Counted from the first letter of the stretch, positions 11,701-20,020 are shown. The stretch: DNA of 64,000 nucleotides from an uncultured Bacteroidales bacterium (GCA_934700615.1 CAKUXR010000015.1:20753-84752), one strand, 5' to 3'. Notes: generated by a model not told the origin, from the letters alone. Translations and numbers: made by a program.

Positions 11701-12949
11701 GGGACGTATTGCCAATATTGTCTGCAACGTGGCCAATGTGTCTTCGCTTACCGGCTGTATCAACTATGGCGACATCATTTCCACTTCAAGCGCCAGAACC
11801 GGCGGCATTGCCAATCTTGCTAACAACTGCGAGTTCAGCCGTTGTGCCAACTATGGCAAGGTGCAGACTGACAATCAGTATCGCGGGCTTTTCTGGGGGT
11901 ATAACAATGGTCTGGCATCTTGGAGCAACTGCATTGCCGGAGGTACGGTAGGGACGTACAATGGCGGCGAAGGTGTCGATGATGAGTACACTGATGAGGC
12001 CAAGGAGAATTATCTCGGCAAGCAGGGTGCAAGCAAATCGACATTGACCGACATTACCTACCTTGTCGGTACGAAAGAGCCTGAACTTCCTTCTGAGTCC
12101 AATGCGAAACTGAAGATTCTCTTCATCGGCAACAGCTTTACCAAGGATGCCGTGGAACATCTTCCGGGAATGCTTGCTGCTGCCGGCATCAAGGATATAA
12201 AGTTGTATCACATGTATTACGGAGGCCGTCGTATTTTTGAATATACGAATGGTTACACCACTTCCGTAGATTATCATTGCTACAGATGCGAGAATGGCGC
12301 GACTTCTTGGACTGATGTCACAGGGCATAGCCTGCATGAGATCGTCTCGAGCGACAAATGGGATATCGTGACTGTTCAGGAGCACACCGGACGTGCAGTG
12401 GCATGGGATTGGACTGAGAGTCAGAGGGCTGCTGTCCAGGGACTTGTGGACAAGGTGAAGGCAGATTGTCCGGAGAAGACGCCGGATTTCTACTTCATCA
12501 TGTCGCAGGCATATCACGATATGAACAAGATTGCCACTGCGGATCGGGGACAGAAGAATTTCACTACCACGGAGGAGATGTACAATGTAATAGTTTCCAT
12601 GACAAAGAAACTTATGGATGACGTTCCGTTCAAGGATGTCATTGCTACTGGTACCTGCCTGCAGAATCTGAGAACTTCTTCGCTGAACAATTCCATGTGT
12701 CTGACCCGTGACGGCTATCACATGGATTATGGCATTAGCCGCTATGCCGCAGCATGCATGATGTTCGAGAAGCTGATTTCTCCGTCTTTCGACAATGTGA
12801 AGCTCGATACCAACGCCTACAGATATAATGTTTCCAATACGACTTCCGGTTCATATTCTACGCCTGTGACAGATGCCAATGCGCCGATTGCGCTCCAGGC
12901 AGCAAGATATGCGCTCGAAAAGCCGTATGTCGTTACGGACATGAAGTAA
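8777..12949 (+). CDS. Large lipoprotein: DUF4988-like N-terminus, GLUG repeats, C-terminal DUF4886 (SGNH-like) domain
   Basis: 1390 residues from the ATG at 8777, one base after the previous stop; the frame is open further upstream but no signal peptide fits there. Lipobox CSASC, coiled coil, and the shared N-terminal module (GLYYWTVTVGG...GYWTVNGERIL). Two long GLUG beta-helix blocks each start with a cap of the type IDMSSV-DWIPIGN. From about residue 1110 the domain LKILFIGNSFTKDAVEHLPG is the DUF4886 signature, an SGNH-hydrolase relative with the nucleophile-like Ser in GNSF. Later HTGR and DGYHMDYGISRY segments follow, with a candidate catalytic Asp/His in DGYH. DUF4886 is common in glycan loci and is thought to act as an esterase or hydrolase, but its reaction is not established. 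Surface-anchored binding plus catalysis is inferred. Confidence 0.88.
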   Translation: MKTMKRITYILLTLIMAVCSASCSFDDSGLDSRLDAVKERIEALQSRIDEANSQVESLGLLTSGNVVTSVDKNSDGSYVLTYLDSNNESKTMVIAAMDQMINVPVIGVRKDDNGLYYWTVTVGGETKDIIVDGKPVPAAGKTPVISVDEQGYWTVNGERILNENGVPVEAKDGNTAIFKSISTDADGNLSVALGNGTMLTIPVQNSLNLSVSSALNLTISNLAQTLKIGYDVTGSKAEGAIVAIAEAKSVTATLDKTAKEVSVSFGSTFESGHLILMATDLDKVTVLRPLFFDKARETKILISTADDLMNFAKGVNAQDGTENMDVYLEKDIDMSSVGDWIPIGNGTFSGTAVNGAAFKGTFYGKNHTIKGLKMVVPADAPAGTTCGLFGVISGATVKDVNIGEGSAFTSSSAKMTCGGAVAGAVVNSTLDHCSSLASFDISGGAENVGQRFGGVAGSVYSAGEIAAQVVNCTNFGAFKSVNKTNSKNGGTAFSIGGVVGFAESASTALRTMVKSCDNYGAMNVQASRNAGVVATLNKNATVEDCKNYGEITNTDTKATNTRVAGIVSALNIQTSAINCVNKGNVTFAVAGNTTQGYAAGIVGQTNDASCVVDGCENYGMVRSDIFNATDPLKKFIAIIVANTNNKTCTVRNNKVGGKIGPYSDDSKVVAITAENFSDYVFFAAKTKPSIATGNVFAGEILTKGIASAQDFMDFAAAVNAGESLEKWQDEAGGINLLNDIDMSSVKDWIPIGNATFVNSKNVLTVTGPMFTGKFNGQGYKIRNFKMHSTVATKGGTFGLFGVIGPGAVVENFTFESTCSLLVESSGIETSHGVIAGLVYDGTVRDVHSYAPMTFRSETGVKNKAQFMSLIGYAFTENQDIIIDSVDNFGEIVAENRDGNDQGGAATFHIAGILGFGTSTVGTQHFVTVSDCTNEGNMTSATCRTAGICAAANRRTKLVNCINRGNQFNTCPGPDKGRIANIVCNVANVSSLTGCINYGDIISTSSARTGGIANLANNCEFSRCANYGKVQTDNQYRGLFWGYNNGLASWSNCIAGGTVGTYNGGEGVDDEYTDEAKENYLGKQGASKSTLTDITYLVGTKEPELPSESNAKLKILFIGNSFTKDAVEHLPGMLAAAGIKDIKLYHMYYGGRRIFEYTNGYTTSVDYHCYRCENGATSWTDVTGHSLHEIVSSDKWDIVTVQEHTGRAVAWDWTESQRAAVQGLVDKVKADCPEKTPDFYFIMSQAYHDMNKIATADRGQKNFTTTEEMYNVIVSMTKKLMDDVPFKDVIATGTCLQNLRTSSLNNSMCLTRDGYHMDYGISRYAAACMMFEKLISPSFDNVKLDTNAYRYNVSNTTSGSYSTPVTDANAPIALQAARYALEKPYVVTDMK

Positions 12950-12962
12950 TAGGATTCATATA

Positions 12963-13916
12963 ATGATGAAGAAAAAGACATTGACCTTTATATTTTCAGT
13001 TCTCGTCCTGATGCTGGCGCTTCCTGCTTCAGGGCGGGACCTGAAGATTCTCTACTGGAACATTCAGAATGGAATGTGGTCAGATCAGGGGAACAATTAT
13101 GATAATTTCGTTGAATTTGTGAAGGGGCAGAATCCTGATATCTGCGTCTGGTGCGAGGCTGAATCCCGTTATCGTACTGGCTCTGCCGAAAAAATGACGG
13201 AGTATGACGAATTTTACCTCCCGTGGAACTGGGATTTCTTGGCGAGGCGGTATGGCCATCAGTATGTGCTCGTTTGCGGCAAGCGTGATACGTTCCCTCA
13301 GGTGATCACTTCCAAGTATCCTATTCGTATTGTCAAGAGGGTAAATGGCAATGGTGATGATATCGTGGTGGTGCATGGCGCAGGCTGGGCGCAGGTGGAA
13401 GTAGGCGGCAAGGTTATGAACATTGTCACACTGCATACTTGGCCGCAGAAATATGCGTATAATGCTGTAAATCAGGCTGAAAGCATCAAGAACCAGGAGG
13501 GTGATGTGTTCCGTGCGAAGGAGATGCGGTATATCTGCGGGCAGACAATCGGTACGGTTTCTGAGGCGGCTTCCCAGTATTGGATGATGCTCGGTGATTT
13601 CAATGCCAAGTCACGGGTTGACAATGCGGTTTATGGCTTTGATGAGGATGACAAGGCTTTCCTGGTGCATGACTATGTGCGTGAACATACTCCTTACATT
13701 GATGTGGTGGAGCGCCTGCATCCCGGTGAGTTCCAGAAGAGCACGCTCTCCGGCAAGCGAATCGATTTCGTTTACATGACTGAGCCGCTATTCAGGAAAG
13801 TGCGTTCCGCAGAGTTCATTTACGATGGTTTTGCGGCCTTGTCCCGCGACTCCCGCCTAAGCAAATTCTGCCACCCGTCAGACCACTATCCGATTCTCAT
13901 TACCATGAAGTTCTGA
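12963..13916 (+). CDS. Secreted endonuclease/exonuclease/phosphatase-family enzyme
   Basis: 317 residues with a cleavable signal peptide (LTFIFSVLVLMLALPASG). The mature part follows the EEP fold: ILYWNIQNG at the start (metal-binding Asn), WCEAES (Glu), MLGDFNAKS (Asp/Asn pair) in the middle, and HPSDHYPIL at the end (catalytic Asp-His). The family includes nucleases, sphingomyelinases and inositol-phosphate phosphatases, all cleaving phosphoester or phosphodiester bonds with Mg2+. As the last gene of a locus that also encodes a phosphodiester glycosidase, it may cleave a phosphodiester in the imported glycan; this is inferred from context only. It starts 13 bases after the preceding stop. 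The following gene is convergent. Confidence 0.9.
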   Translation: MMKKKTLTFIFSVLVLMLALPASGRDLKILYWNIQNGMWSDQGNNYDNFVEFVKGQNPDICVWCEAESRYRTGSAEKMTEYDEFYLPWNWDFLARRYGHQYVLVCGKRDTFPQVITSKYPIRIVKRVNGNGDDIVVVHGAGWAQVEVGGKVMNIVTLHTWPQKYAYNAVNQAESIKNQEGDVFRAKEMRYICGQTIGTVSEAASQYWMMLGDFNAKSRVDNAVYGFDEDDKAFLVHDYVREHTPYIDVVERLHPGEFQKSTLSGKRIDFVYMTEPLFRKVRSAEFIYDGFAALSRDSRLSKFCHPSDHYPILITMKF

Positions 13917-13932
13917 TGGTATGTTCTTCTGA

Positions 13933-15285
13933 TCACATATCTTCGATTGATAGGCAAGCGAAGTGCAGATTGTATTTGCGTATGCGCTTCTCTTTCTCTT
14001 TGAGATGAGATATTTTTTCTTGGAGAAGATTGCTCCGGAATTTGTCTGCATTTCGCTTGACCTCGAAGATATCAGCCTCCTTATCGTCGATATGTATTGC
14101 GATGATGTCTATCTCGCATTGTTGGCGATTACCGTTTTTATCGGTGTACCCCTTTGAGTCCCACCAATTTCCTATTGCCCGGTATTTCATGCTTTCTATC
14201 AGTTTGGCTCTGAAGTATCTTTCGAGAATATCCCCGGAATAGGTTTCGTAGTCCGATGAGATTATCTTACGTAAAAGGGGATACTGGTTGATCTCTATCA
14301 ACTGCTGGTTCTTTTCAATGTATCTGAACCAGAATCGCAGGAATATATCTCCAATCTCGTATTTCACGGTCTGGGTCTTGGAACCTGCCCACATTGGACG
14401 GTTTTTCCGGATGAGATTGTATGTTTCCTCTAATTTCAGTAATTGTCCTCCAATGCTTTTGGAGCCCAGGTAATCGCTTATTTCTGCCTGAGTATTATAT
14501 CCTTCAGAGATTGCCTGCAGTATTGAAAAGTAGGTTGCGTATTTTTTGCCGAATTCTTGAGTCAACAGTTTTCTGCCTTCTTCTATAAATGGAGAATCTT
14601 GTTTTGCAATGTAATTTATAATGCTCTCCTTGGATAGCGCTTCCGCATCTACAAGTAACTCTATATATTTAGGAACCCCTCCTGTATAGGTATATAGCGC
14701 AAGCAAATCGTCATTTGAATATCCAGGATAATGGTCATGAATAATCTCTTTCATTACTTCAGGACTGAACGGCTCCAATCGGATAGTATGGTCGCATCGT
14801 CCATAGAGAGGCTCTTTTCTGTTTTTGAAGAGTTCTTCCATAAGTGAATATACAGAGCCGCACACTATCATATTTATATGGCTTTTCAGACGATATTTAT
14901 CCCAGAAGTTCTGAATGTCGCTATATACTGAGTCGTTGACGTCCATGAAATTTTGGAACTCATCTATTACCAATGTGAACTGTCTTGATGTGCCGGCTTC
15001 CATCAGCAATGCAAAGATGTCCTTAAAGGAAGCTATCCCAGAGGGTACGAATATGCCTAATTTTGTGCGGATCTCATCTGCATATTCTGAACATAAAATG
15101 GCCTCACTTTTTTTACCGACAAAGAAGTAAACATACGCTCCTTCTCCCATTGCTTTTTCAATGAGAGTCGTCTTTCCAATACGTCTTCGTCCGGTTACAA
15201 CGGTAAGTGTTGAATGTTTTTCAAATGCCTGTTTCCTAATGTCTTGCAGCTCTTGAATCTGCTCTATCCTATCGTAGAATTTCAT
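13933..15285 (-). CDS. AAA ATPase with C-terminal DUF234-type nuclease-like domain
   Basis: 450 residues from the ATG at 15285; an upstream TTG at 15294 is also in frame but close to the promoter. The P-loop GRRRIGKTTLIEKA lies near residues 32-45. A Walker B-like TLVIDEFQNF follows, and a winged-helix region in the middle. The C-terminus has EIDIIAIHIDDKEADIFEVKRN, whose Asp and Glu-x-Lys match the PD-(D/E)XK pattern of DUF234. Such ATPases occur in many copies in Bacteroidota and archaea; their role is unknown. The gene stands alone between two convergent or co-oriented carbohydrate operons and uses more A/T-rich codons than neighbours, so acquisition by transfer is likely but not proven. 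Promoter at 15325-15355. Confidence 0.9.
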   Translation of the reverse strand: MKFYDRIEQIQELQDIRKQAFEKHSTLTVVTGRRRIGKTTLIEKAMGEGAYVYFFVGKKSEAILCSEYADEIRTKLGIFVPSGIASFKDIFALLMEAGTSRQFTLVIDEFQNFMDVNDSVYSDIQNFWDKYRLKSHINMIVCGSVYSLMEELFKNRKEPLYGRCDHTIRLEPFSPEVMKEIIHDHYPGYSNDDLLALYTYTGGVPKYIELLVDAEALSKESIINYIAKQDSPFIEEGRKLLTQEFGKKYATYFSILQAISEGYNTQAEISDYLGSKSIGGQLLKLEETYNLIRKNRPMWAGSKTQTVKYEIGDIFLRFWFRYIEKNQQLIEINQYPLLRKIISSDYETYSGDILERYFRAKLIESMKYRAIGNWWDSKGYTDKNGNRQQCEIDIIAIHIDDKEADIFEVKRNADKFRSNLLQEKISHLKEKEKRIRKYNLHFACLSIEDM

Positions 15286-15324
15286 ATCGCACAATTTTTT
15301 ACAGCCGTAAAATTTACCACTGTT

Positions 15325-15355
15325 GCAAAGATACTCATTTAATTTTCATTTGCAA
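15325..15355 (-). promoter_or_regulatory. Bacteroidota-type promoter for the AAA ATPase
   Basis: Read on the minus strand: TTG, 19 bases, then TATCTTTGC, matching the Bacteroidota -33/-7 consensus (TTTG...TAnnTTTG). The -7 box is about 40 bases before the ATG at 15285. Confidence 0.6.
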
Positions 15356-15397
15356 TACCTGATGAGCGTCAAACGTCTCAGCCGTCACATATCGATG

Positions 15398-15563
15398 CGG
15401 CGGGACGCGTCCACGGGGAAGGATGTAACGTATTGATACTCAGGTGATATTTTAAAACAGTGTGGAAACGCAGGCAAAAAAAGTCCGCATTTCCACACTG
15501 TGATTTTATAAAATGCTGCATATCAGAGCATTGCGATATCGTGGCGTGGATTCGTCCCGCCGG
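15398..15563. repeat. Palindromic dispersed element, copy 1 (partner at 62104-62264)
   Basis: The 306-base gap between the ATPase and manA holds this 166-base element. Outer arms CGGCGGGACGnGTCCACG (from 15398) and its inverse (to 15563) enclose a strong central hairpin at 15456-15503 (CAGTGTGGAAA with TTTCCACACTG). The inner segment TGTAACGTATTGATACTCAG at 15424-15443 is nearly identical to the inverse-strand sequence at 62219-62239, inside an element of the same architecture. This makes it a small dispersed repeat, probably MITE-like. No flanking direct repeat is obvious. Confidence 0.7.
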
Positions 15564-15591
15564 GGTAATCGCAAAGGTGCTTGCTGCAGTT

Positions 15592-16569
15592 TTATCCGAT
15601 ATAGCTTGTGATGAGTTTCATGCCGCTCTCCGGGGTGAAGGTCACGCCCTTGGAAGTGGCTGGGATGAGAACCGTCTCGCCCTGATGGAGGGTAAGAGTA
15701 TGGTCTTCGTCCTCATGGTCTGTGAGGGAACCGCGGCCCTCGACGCACATCACAACAAGGAATGAGTCAATGCCGGTGAGGTCTTTGGTGAAAGGCTTGT
15801 CGAGGTCGTACTGGCTGGTAGTGAAGTACTTGCACTCCACCAGAACATTCTCGTCATCCTTCTTCTCCACATAGCTGGTCTTGTACTCGGGATAGACATT
15901 GTAGTCGATGGCATCCTTTGCAAGCTCGGTATGAAGCTCACGAGGCTTTCCGTCGAGACCGAGACGGCCATAGTCATAGATTCTGTACGTGATGTCAGAA
16001 GTCTGCTGGATTTCAGCGATGAAACAGCCTGTTCCGATGGCGTGGATACGTCCTGCAGGGAGGAAGAAAACATCACCCGCCTTCACCTTGAAATCAGTGA
16101 GGACATCGGTGATGGTATTGTTCTCTACTCTCTTCACATACTCCTCTGGAGTAATCTTCTCAGAAAGACCTGAAAGCAGGTGGGCGCCTTCGTCGGCACC
16201 TACTACATACCACATCTCGGTCTTGCCCTTGGAATTGTGTCTCTTGGCGGCAAGCTCGTCATTCGGATGAACCTGGATGGAGAGGTCGCTCTTGGCATCA
16301 ATGAACTTGATGAGGAGCGGGAATTCATTGCCTGTATTGGCATAGACCTTCTCGCCGACAAGTTTGCCCTTGAACTGCTCTACGAGTTCGGAAATCTTCT
16401 TGCCCTCGAATTCGCCGTTGGCAACGACAGACTCATTGCCCTTGACACCCGAGAGTTCCCAACTCTCACCGATATTGTGCTGTTCTGTAACTACTTCCTT
16501 ATAAGGAGCGATTTTTTCGCCACCCCATACCACAGTCTTGAGTATGGGTCTGAATTTTAAAGGATACAT
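15592..16569 (-). CDS. manA: Type I mannose-6-phosphate isomerase
   Basis: 325 residues, the short bacterial form. It interconverts mannose-6-phosphate and fructose-6-phosphate in the cytoplasm. Zn-site motifs are visible: LSIQVHPNDELA, then KTEMWYV, and the later GRIHAIGTG and EIQQTSDITYRIYDYGR segments. Start set at the ATG at 16569 (MYPLKFRPILK); 18 upstream in-frame codons run into an intergenic structured repeat and carry no family sequence. It is the last gene of the minus-strand mannose operon (GH130, GH92, GH92, ROK kinase, manA), separated from the kinase by 122 bases containing a large stem structure. Its function closes the route from liberated mannose to glycolysis. Confidence 0.95.
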   Translation of the reverse strand: MYPLKFRPILKTVVWGGEKIAPYKEVVTEQHNIGESWELSGVKGNESVVANGEFEGKKISELVEQFKGKLVGEKVYANTGNEFPLLIKFIDAKSDLSIQVHPNDELAAKRHNSKGKTEMWYVVGADEGAHLLSGLSEKITPEEYVKRVENNTITDVLTDFKVKAGDVFFLPAGRIHAIGTGCFIAEIQQTSDITYRIYDYGRLGLDGKPRELHTELAKDAIDYNVYPEYKTSYVEKKDDENVLVECKYFTTSQYDLDKPFTKDLTGIDSFLVVMCVEGRGSLTDHEDEDHTLTLHQGETVLIPATSKGVTFTPESGMKLITSYIG

Positions 16570-16587
16570 GATTTGTTTTGTATTTGT

Positions 16588-16682
16588 ACCAGCCGGGTCA
16601 ATGTTTCCGACGGTCCTCCCCACTGCGTGGGTCTCCTCCCTTTTCGGGAGCCAATGCCGTTCATGACATTGACCTGGCTGGT
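16588..16682. repeat. Structured inverted-repeat element between ROK kinase and manA
   Basis: A 17-base outer stem pairs 16588-16604 with 16666-16682, with one G-U-type mismatch. It encloses two small hairpins, CCCAC-TGC-GTGGG (16619-16631) and CTCCC-TTTT-CGGGAG region (16635-16650). The layout is like a three-way junction. The CCTCCCAC...GTGGG segment recurs in the structured elements at 61867-61961 and 62493-62645. It could be a dispersed repeat, or act as an mRNA processing or attenuation point inside the operon. Confidence 0.6.
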
Positions 16683-16691
16683 TTTAGGTAA

Positions 16692-17795
16692 TTATTTATC
16701 CAACTGGCTGAGAGCGAATGTGTAAGCACCGAGAGAAATGGCCTTGCTTGCACCGATCTTGGTACGCATGACACCGATACGCTTCTGCGGATCGTATGTA
16801 ACGGTCTTGTCAGAACCATAGATGTTGATCTGACGGGCATCACCCTTGGCGAATGCTGCAAACTCCTCAGGGTCATCCAAGTTGTAAACCTTAGGCTGGA
16901 CCTTGCCGATAGTATCGCCGGAGAGAGTCTTGACAGTAGAACGCATAGAGTTCAGGATACCCGGCATGATGTACTGGTAATTGTTCATCAGACCTCCGCC
17001 GATACAGATGATGCCGTCGAACAATGAAGCGGCAATAGCCATTCCGTCGCCGGCAGACTCGCCGAGGTCATTGAAAGCCTTGATGGCAGCCTCTCTGTTT
17101 CCCTCACGCTCGCCGTGGCAGATTTCTGCAATCTCCTTAGGAGTAAGTCCGTGGTTCATGTTTCCGCTGGCCTCACCATAAACTCTGGTTACGGCACGGA
17201 TAGAAGCGCTGTCCTCCAGGATATATCCCGGCATCTTGAAGTTAGGCAGGCAGAAAGTCTCCACACATGAGTTGTCACCCCTGTTCAGTTCGCCGCCCAT
17301 CACGAAACCGATGCCAAGACCGGTTCCGAAGGTATAACCGATAAGATTGCGGAACCTCTTGTCGCTTCCTGCCTCCGCAAGTCTGGCATTGACATCAGGA
17401 AGGGCGCCGCCGAGAGCCTCGCCGTAGGCATAAAGGTCGCCGTCATTATTGATATAGACCGGAATTCCGAACTTCTCCTCGAGGAATGGTCCGAGAGCCA
17501 CGCCGTCGCGGAAAGAAGGGAAATTCGGCAGATATCCGCCAATGATTCCGTGAGGATAGTCGGCAGGTCCGGGGAAAGCGAAACTGATGGCTACCGGCTT
17601 CTCTTCGAGCTTGTCAATGACAGTGCTGAAACCGAGCACGAGTGTCTGGAGGCACAGGTCGAGATTCTTCGCATTCGAAGGAAGAGTGATAGGGTCAATG
17701 ATATATTCTCCACCACGCATGGCGCTGAATACCATATTGGTACCGCCTGCATCCAGCGTAAGTACAATTCTTGAGTCTGTTTTATAGTTTGCCAT
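16692..17795 (-). CDS. ROK-family sugar kinase
   Basis: 367 residues. The N-terminal phosphate-binding motif LTLDAGGTNMVFSAM, the sugar-site region INNDGDLYAYGEALGG and GYTFGTGLGIGFVMGG place it in the ROK family of cytoplasmic hexose kinases. The usual ROK zinc motif CxCGxxGC is not present after this region (the sequence there is ETFCLPNFKMPG), as in several Bacteroidales ROK proteins. Between GH92 mannosidases and manA it most likely phosphorylates mannose or another hexose at O6; glucose or GlcNAc cannot be excluded. It starts 14 bases after the GH92 stop at 17810 in the direction of transcription, so it is cotranscribed. Confidence 0.9.
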   Translation of the reverse strand: MANYKTDSRIVLTLDAGGTNMVFSAMRGGEYIIDPITLPSNAKNLDLCLQTLVLGFSTVIDKLEEKPVAISFAFPGPADYPHGIIGGYLPNFPSFRDGVALGPFLEEKFGIPVYINNDGDLYAYGEALGGALPDVNARLAEAGSDKRFRNLIGYTFGTGLGIGFVMGGELNRGDNSCVETFCLPNFKMPGYILEDSASIRAVTRVYGEASGNMNHGLTPKEIAEICHGEREGNREAAIKAFNDLGESAGDGMAIAASLFDGIICIGGGLMNNYQYIMPGILNSMRSTVKTLSGDTIGKVQPKVYNLDDPEEFAAFAKGDARQINIYGSDKTVTYDPQKRIGVMRTKIGASKAISLGAYTFALSQLDK

Positions 17796-17809
17796 AATCG
17801 ATTATGTGT

Positions 17810-20020
17810 TTAATACCATACTTTCTGCTCAGAGCCCATCTTGAAGACGAGTTTGCCGCCCCTGAAGATATCTGTGTACTCAATGTAAGGAAGCTTGTAT
17901 TCCTCACCGTTGAGAGTGATGCTCTGGATATATTTGTTTGTCTCGCTGAGTCCCTCTGCAATGACATTGAACTCACCTCCAGGAACTTTCACGACAGCAT
18001 TCCTGAAGGCAGGCTTGCCGAACCAGAAACGAGGGTTGGCAGGTTCAGCCTGATAGAAGCCGAGGCTTGAAAGGATGTACCATGCGGACATCTGGCCTAC
18101 GTCCTCATTGCCTGCAAGTCCGTTAGGGTCATTGAAATAGAACTCCTTGAAGATTCTTGCAGTGAGATCCGCAGTCTTCCAAGGCTGGCCTGCCATCGTG
18201 TAGAAGTAAATGATGTGGTGGCTAGGCTCATTTCCATGTGCGTACTGTCCGATGAGACCTGAAATGTCACTTGAAGTGTTCTCTCCCACGATTTCGCTCT
18301 TTGCAGAGAAGAGACTGTCAAGTCTCTCAATGAACTTCTCATTTGAACCATAGAGAGTTACGAGACCTTCGTAGTCCTGAGGAGCAAGCCAGGTGTACTG
18401 CCAGGCATTGCCCTCGCAATAAACGTCAGCGCGGTGCTCGGACTGGTAAGGATTGAACGGCTCGATGAACTTGCCGTCGGAATTCTTTCCGCGGATGAAC
18501 AGGGTCTCCTTGTCGAAATAGTGTCTGTATGAATGACTCCTGCCGAGGAAGTAATTGTAGTCGTCATCCTTTCCGAGGAATTTTGCAGCCTGAGCCATGG
18601 CGGCGTCAGCGATTGCATATTCCATGTCATAAGCGACAGACTCAGTGAAGCTCTGGTCAGCAGGAATGAAACCGTACTTCATGCGGATGTCCTGACCTCT
18701 GTCCGGACGCATTTCGGAATCTTTCAATGCCCTGTAGGCCAGCTCCTTGTCGAAACCGTCAAATCCCTTCACCATGATGTCCGCCAATGCAATTACGCCA
18801 GGGTTGCCGACCATACAGTCAGTCTCGTTGCCCCAGAGATGCCATACAGGAAGCTTGCCCTGCTGCTCATAGATATTGATCATGGTATTCGCGATGTCAT
18901 TGACCTTTTCCGGATGGATGATGGTCATGAGCGGCATTGCGGCACGATAGGTGTCCCACAATGAGAAAGTCGTGTAGTTCACGAAGTTGCCGGCCTTGTA
19001 AACCTGGTCATTGGCACCTCTGTAATCACGGTTCACGTCATTGAAAACAGACGGCTGGATCATTGAGTGGTACATGGCGGTGTAGAACACGGTGCGTGCC
19101 TCTGCGTCGTCAGTATCAATCTTGATTTTCGAGAGTTCCTCGTTCCAGGCCTTCTCTGCAGCCTTTACTGTCCCTTCGAAATCCCACTCCGGCATCTCTG
19201 CCTTCATGTTGGCCTCAGCGCCGTCCATGCTTACAGGAGAAAGGGCAACCTTGACCATAATCTGCTCACCCTCAGTGGTATGGAAGTCAATGCGGCTGTA
19301 CGCTCCCATGTTCTCGAACTTGTCGAACGGCTTGCTGAACTGCGCATAGAAGAAAGCCTTCTGGTTCTTCGCCCAGCCTGTAGAATATCTGTAGCCGCGG
19401 ATTGTCACGCTATCGACAGCCTCTGTCAATGTCTGTGTGGCCTTGTCCCAGCAGCCGCCGTTCTCGAGGTCGAAAACGATTGCAGATGAATCACTTGCAG
19501 GGAAAGTATAGCGATGCAGACCAACACGTGAAGTAGCTGTCATCTCTGCCCTGATACCGAAACGTGTGAGCGGAACGCTGTAGTATCCCGGCCTGGTAAT
19601 CTCTTTGGTCCTGTCGGCATAAGACCAGGGCCCTGTCTTCACGGCAGCCTCGATCTCTTCAGGAGTGGCATCCTGTGCAGGGGCCTCTCCACGTGCATAT
19701 GTCACGGAACCGATTACCGGCATTACTGTCACGTCGAAAAGGTCGCCGATACCGGTTCCCTCGAGGTGAGTATGTGAAAAGCCGATGACTGTGGTGTCGC
19801 TGTCATGATATCCTGAGCACCAGTCCCATGTCTGGGGGATGCTTGTAGGACCCAGCTGGACAAGTCCGAAAGGAACATTGGCACCTACAAACACGTGGCC
19901 ATGTCCGCCGCTTCCGATTTTGGTGTTCACGAACCGGGTGTAGTCTGTGCTGTCTCCGGTCTTCGCGCATCCGACTATGGCCGCAATCGGCAGAATCAAT
20001 GCTAAAAGTTTATGTCTCAT
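17810..20020 (-). CDS. GH92 alpha-mannosidase, lipoprotein
   Basis: 736 residues. Lipobox AAIVGC (Cys18) indicates a lipid-anchored periplasmic or surface enzyme. Canonical GH92 landmarks occur in order: VFVGANVPFGLVQLGPTS and GFSHTHLEGTG in the N-terminal sandwich, YHSMIQPSVFNDVN, FSLWDTYRAAMPLM, LPVWHLWGNETDCMVG, the candidate general-acid motif CEGNAWQYTW (Glu about 536), NEPSHHIIYFY, and the base motif GNEDVGQMSAWYILSSLGFYQ (about 637-655). GH92 enzymes are Ca2+-dependent inverting exo-alpha-mannosidases acting on N-glycans or yeast mannan. All key residues appear present, so activity is expected. It lies between a second GH92 gene and a ROK kinase. Confidence 0.95.
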   Translation of the reverse strand: MRHKLLALILPIAAIVGCAKTGDSTDYTRFVNTKIGSGGHGHVFVGANVPFGLVQLGPTSIPQTWDWCSGYHDSDTTVIGFSHTHLEGTGIGDLFDVTVMPVIGSVTYARGEAPAQDATPEEIEAAVKTGPWSYADRTKEITRPGYYSVPLTRFGIRAEMTATSRVGLHRYTFPASDSSAIVFDLENGGCWDKATQTLTEAVDSVTIRGYRYSTGWAKNQKAFFYAQFSKPFDKFENMGAYSRIDFHTTEGEQIMVKVALSPVSMDGAEANMKAEMPEWDFEGTVKAAEKAWNEELSKIKIDTDDAEARTVFYTAMYHSMIQPSVFNDVNRDYRGANDQVYKAGNFVNYTTFSLWDTYRAAMPLMTIIHPEKVNDIANTMINIYEQQGKLPVWHLWGNETDCMVGNPGVIALADIMVKGFDGFDKELAYRALKDSEMRPDRGQDIRMKYGFIPADQSFTESVAYDMEYAIADAAMAQAAKFLGKDDDYNYFLGRSHSYRHYFDKETLFIRGKNSDGKFIEPFNPYQSEHRADVYCEGNAWQYTWLAPQDYEGLVTLYGSNEKFIERLDSLFSAKSEIVGENTSSDISGLIGQYAHGNEPSHHIIYFYTMAGQPWKTADLTARIFKEFYFNDPNGLAGNEDVGQMSAWYILSSLGFYQAEPANPRFWFGKPAFRNAVVKVPGGEFNVIAEGLSETNKYIQSITLNGEEYKLPYIEYTDIFRGGKLVFKMGSEQKVWY

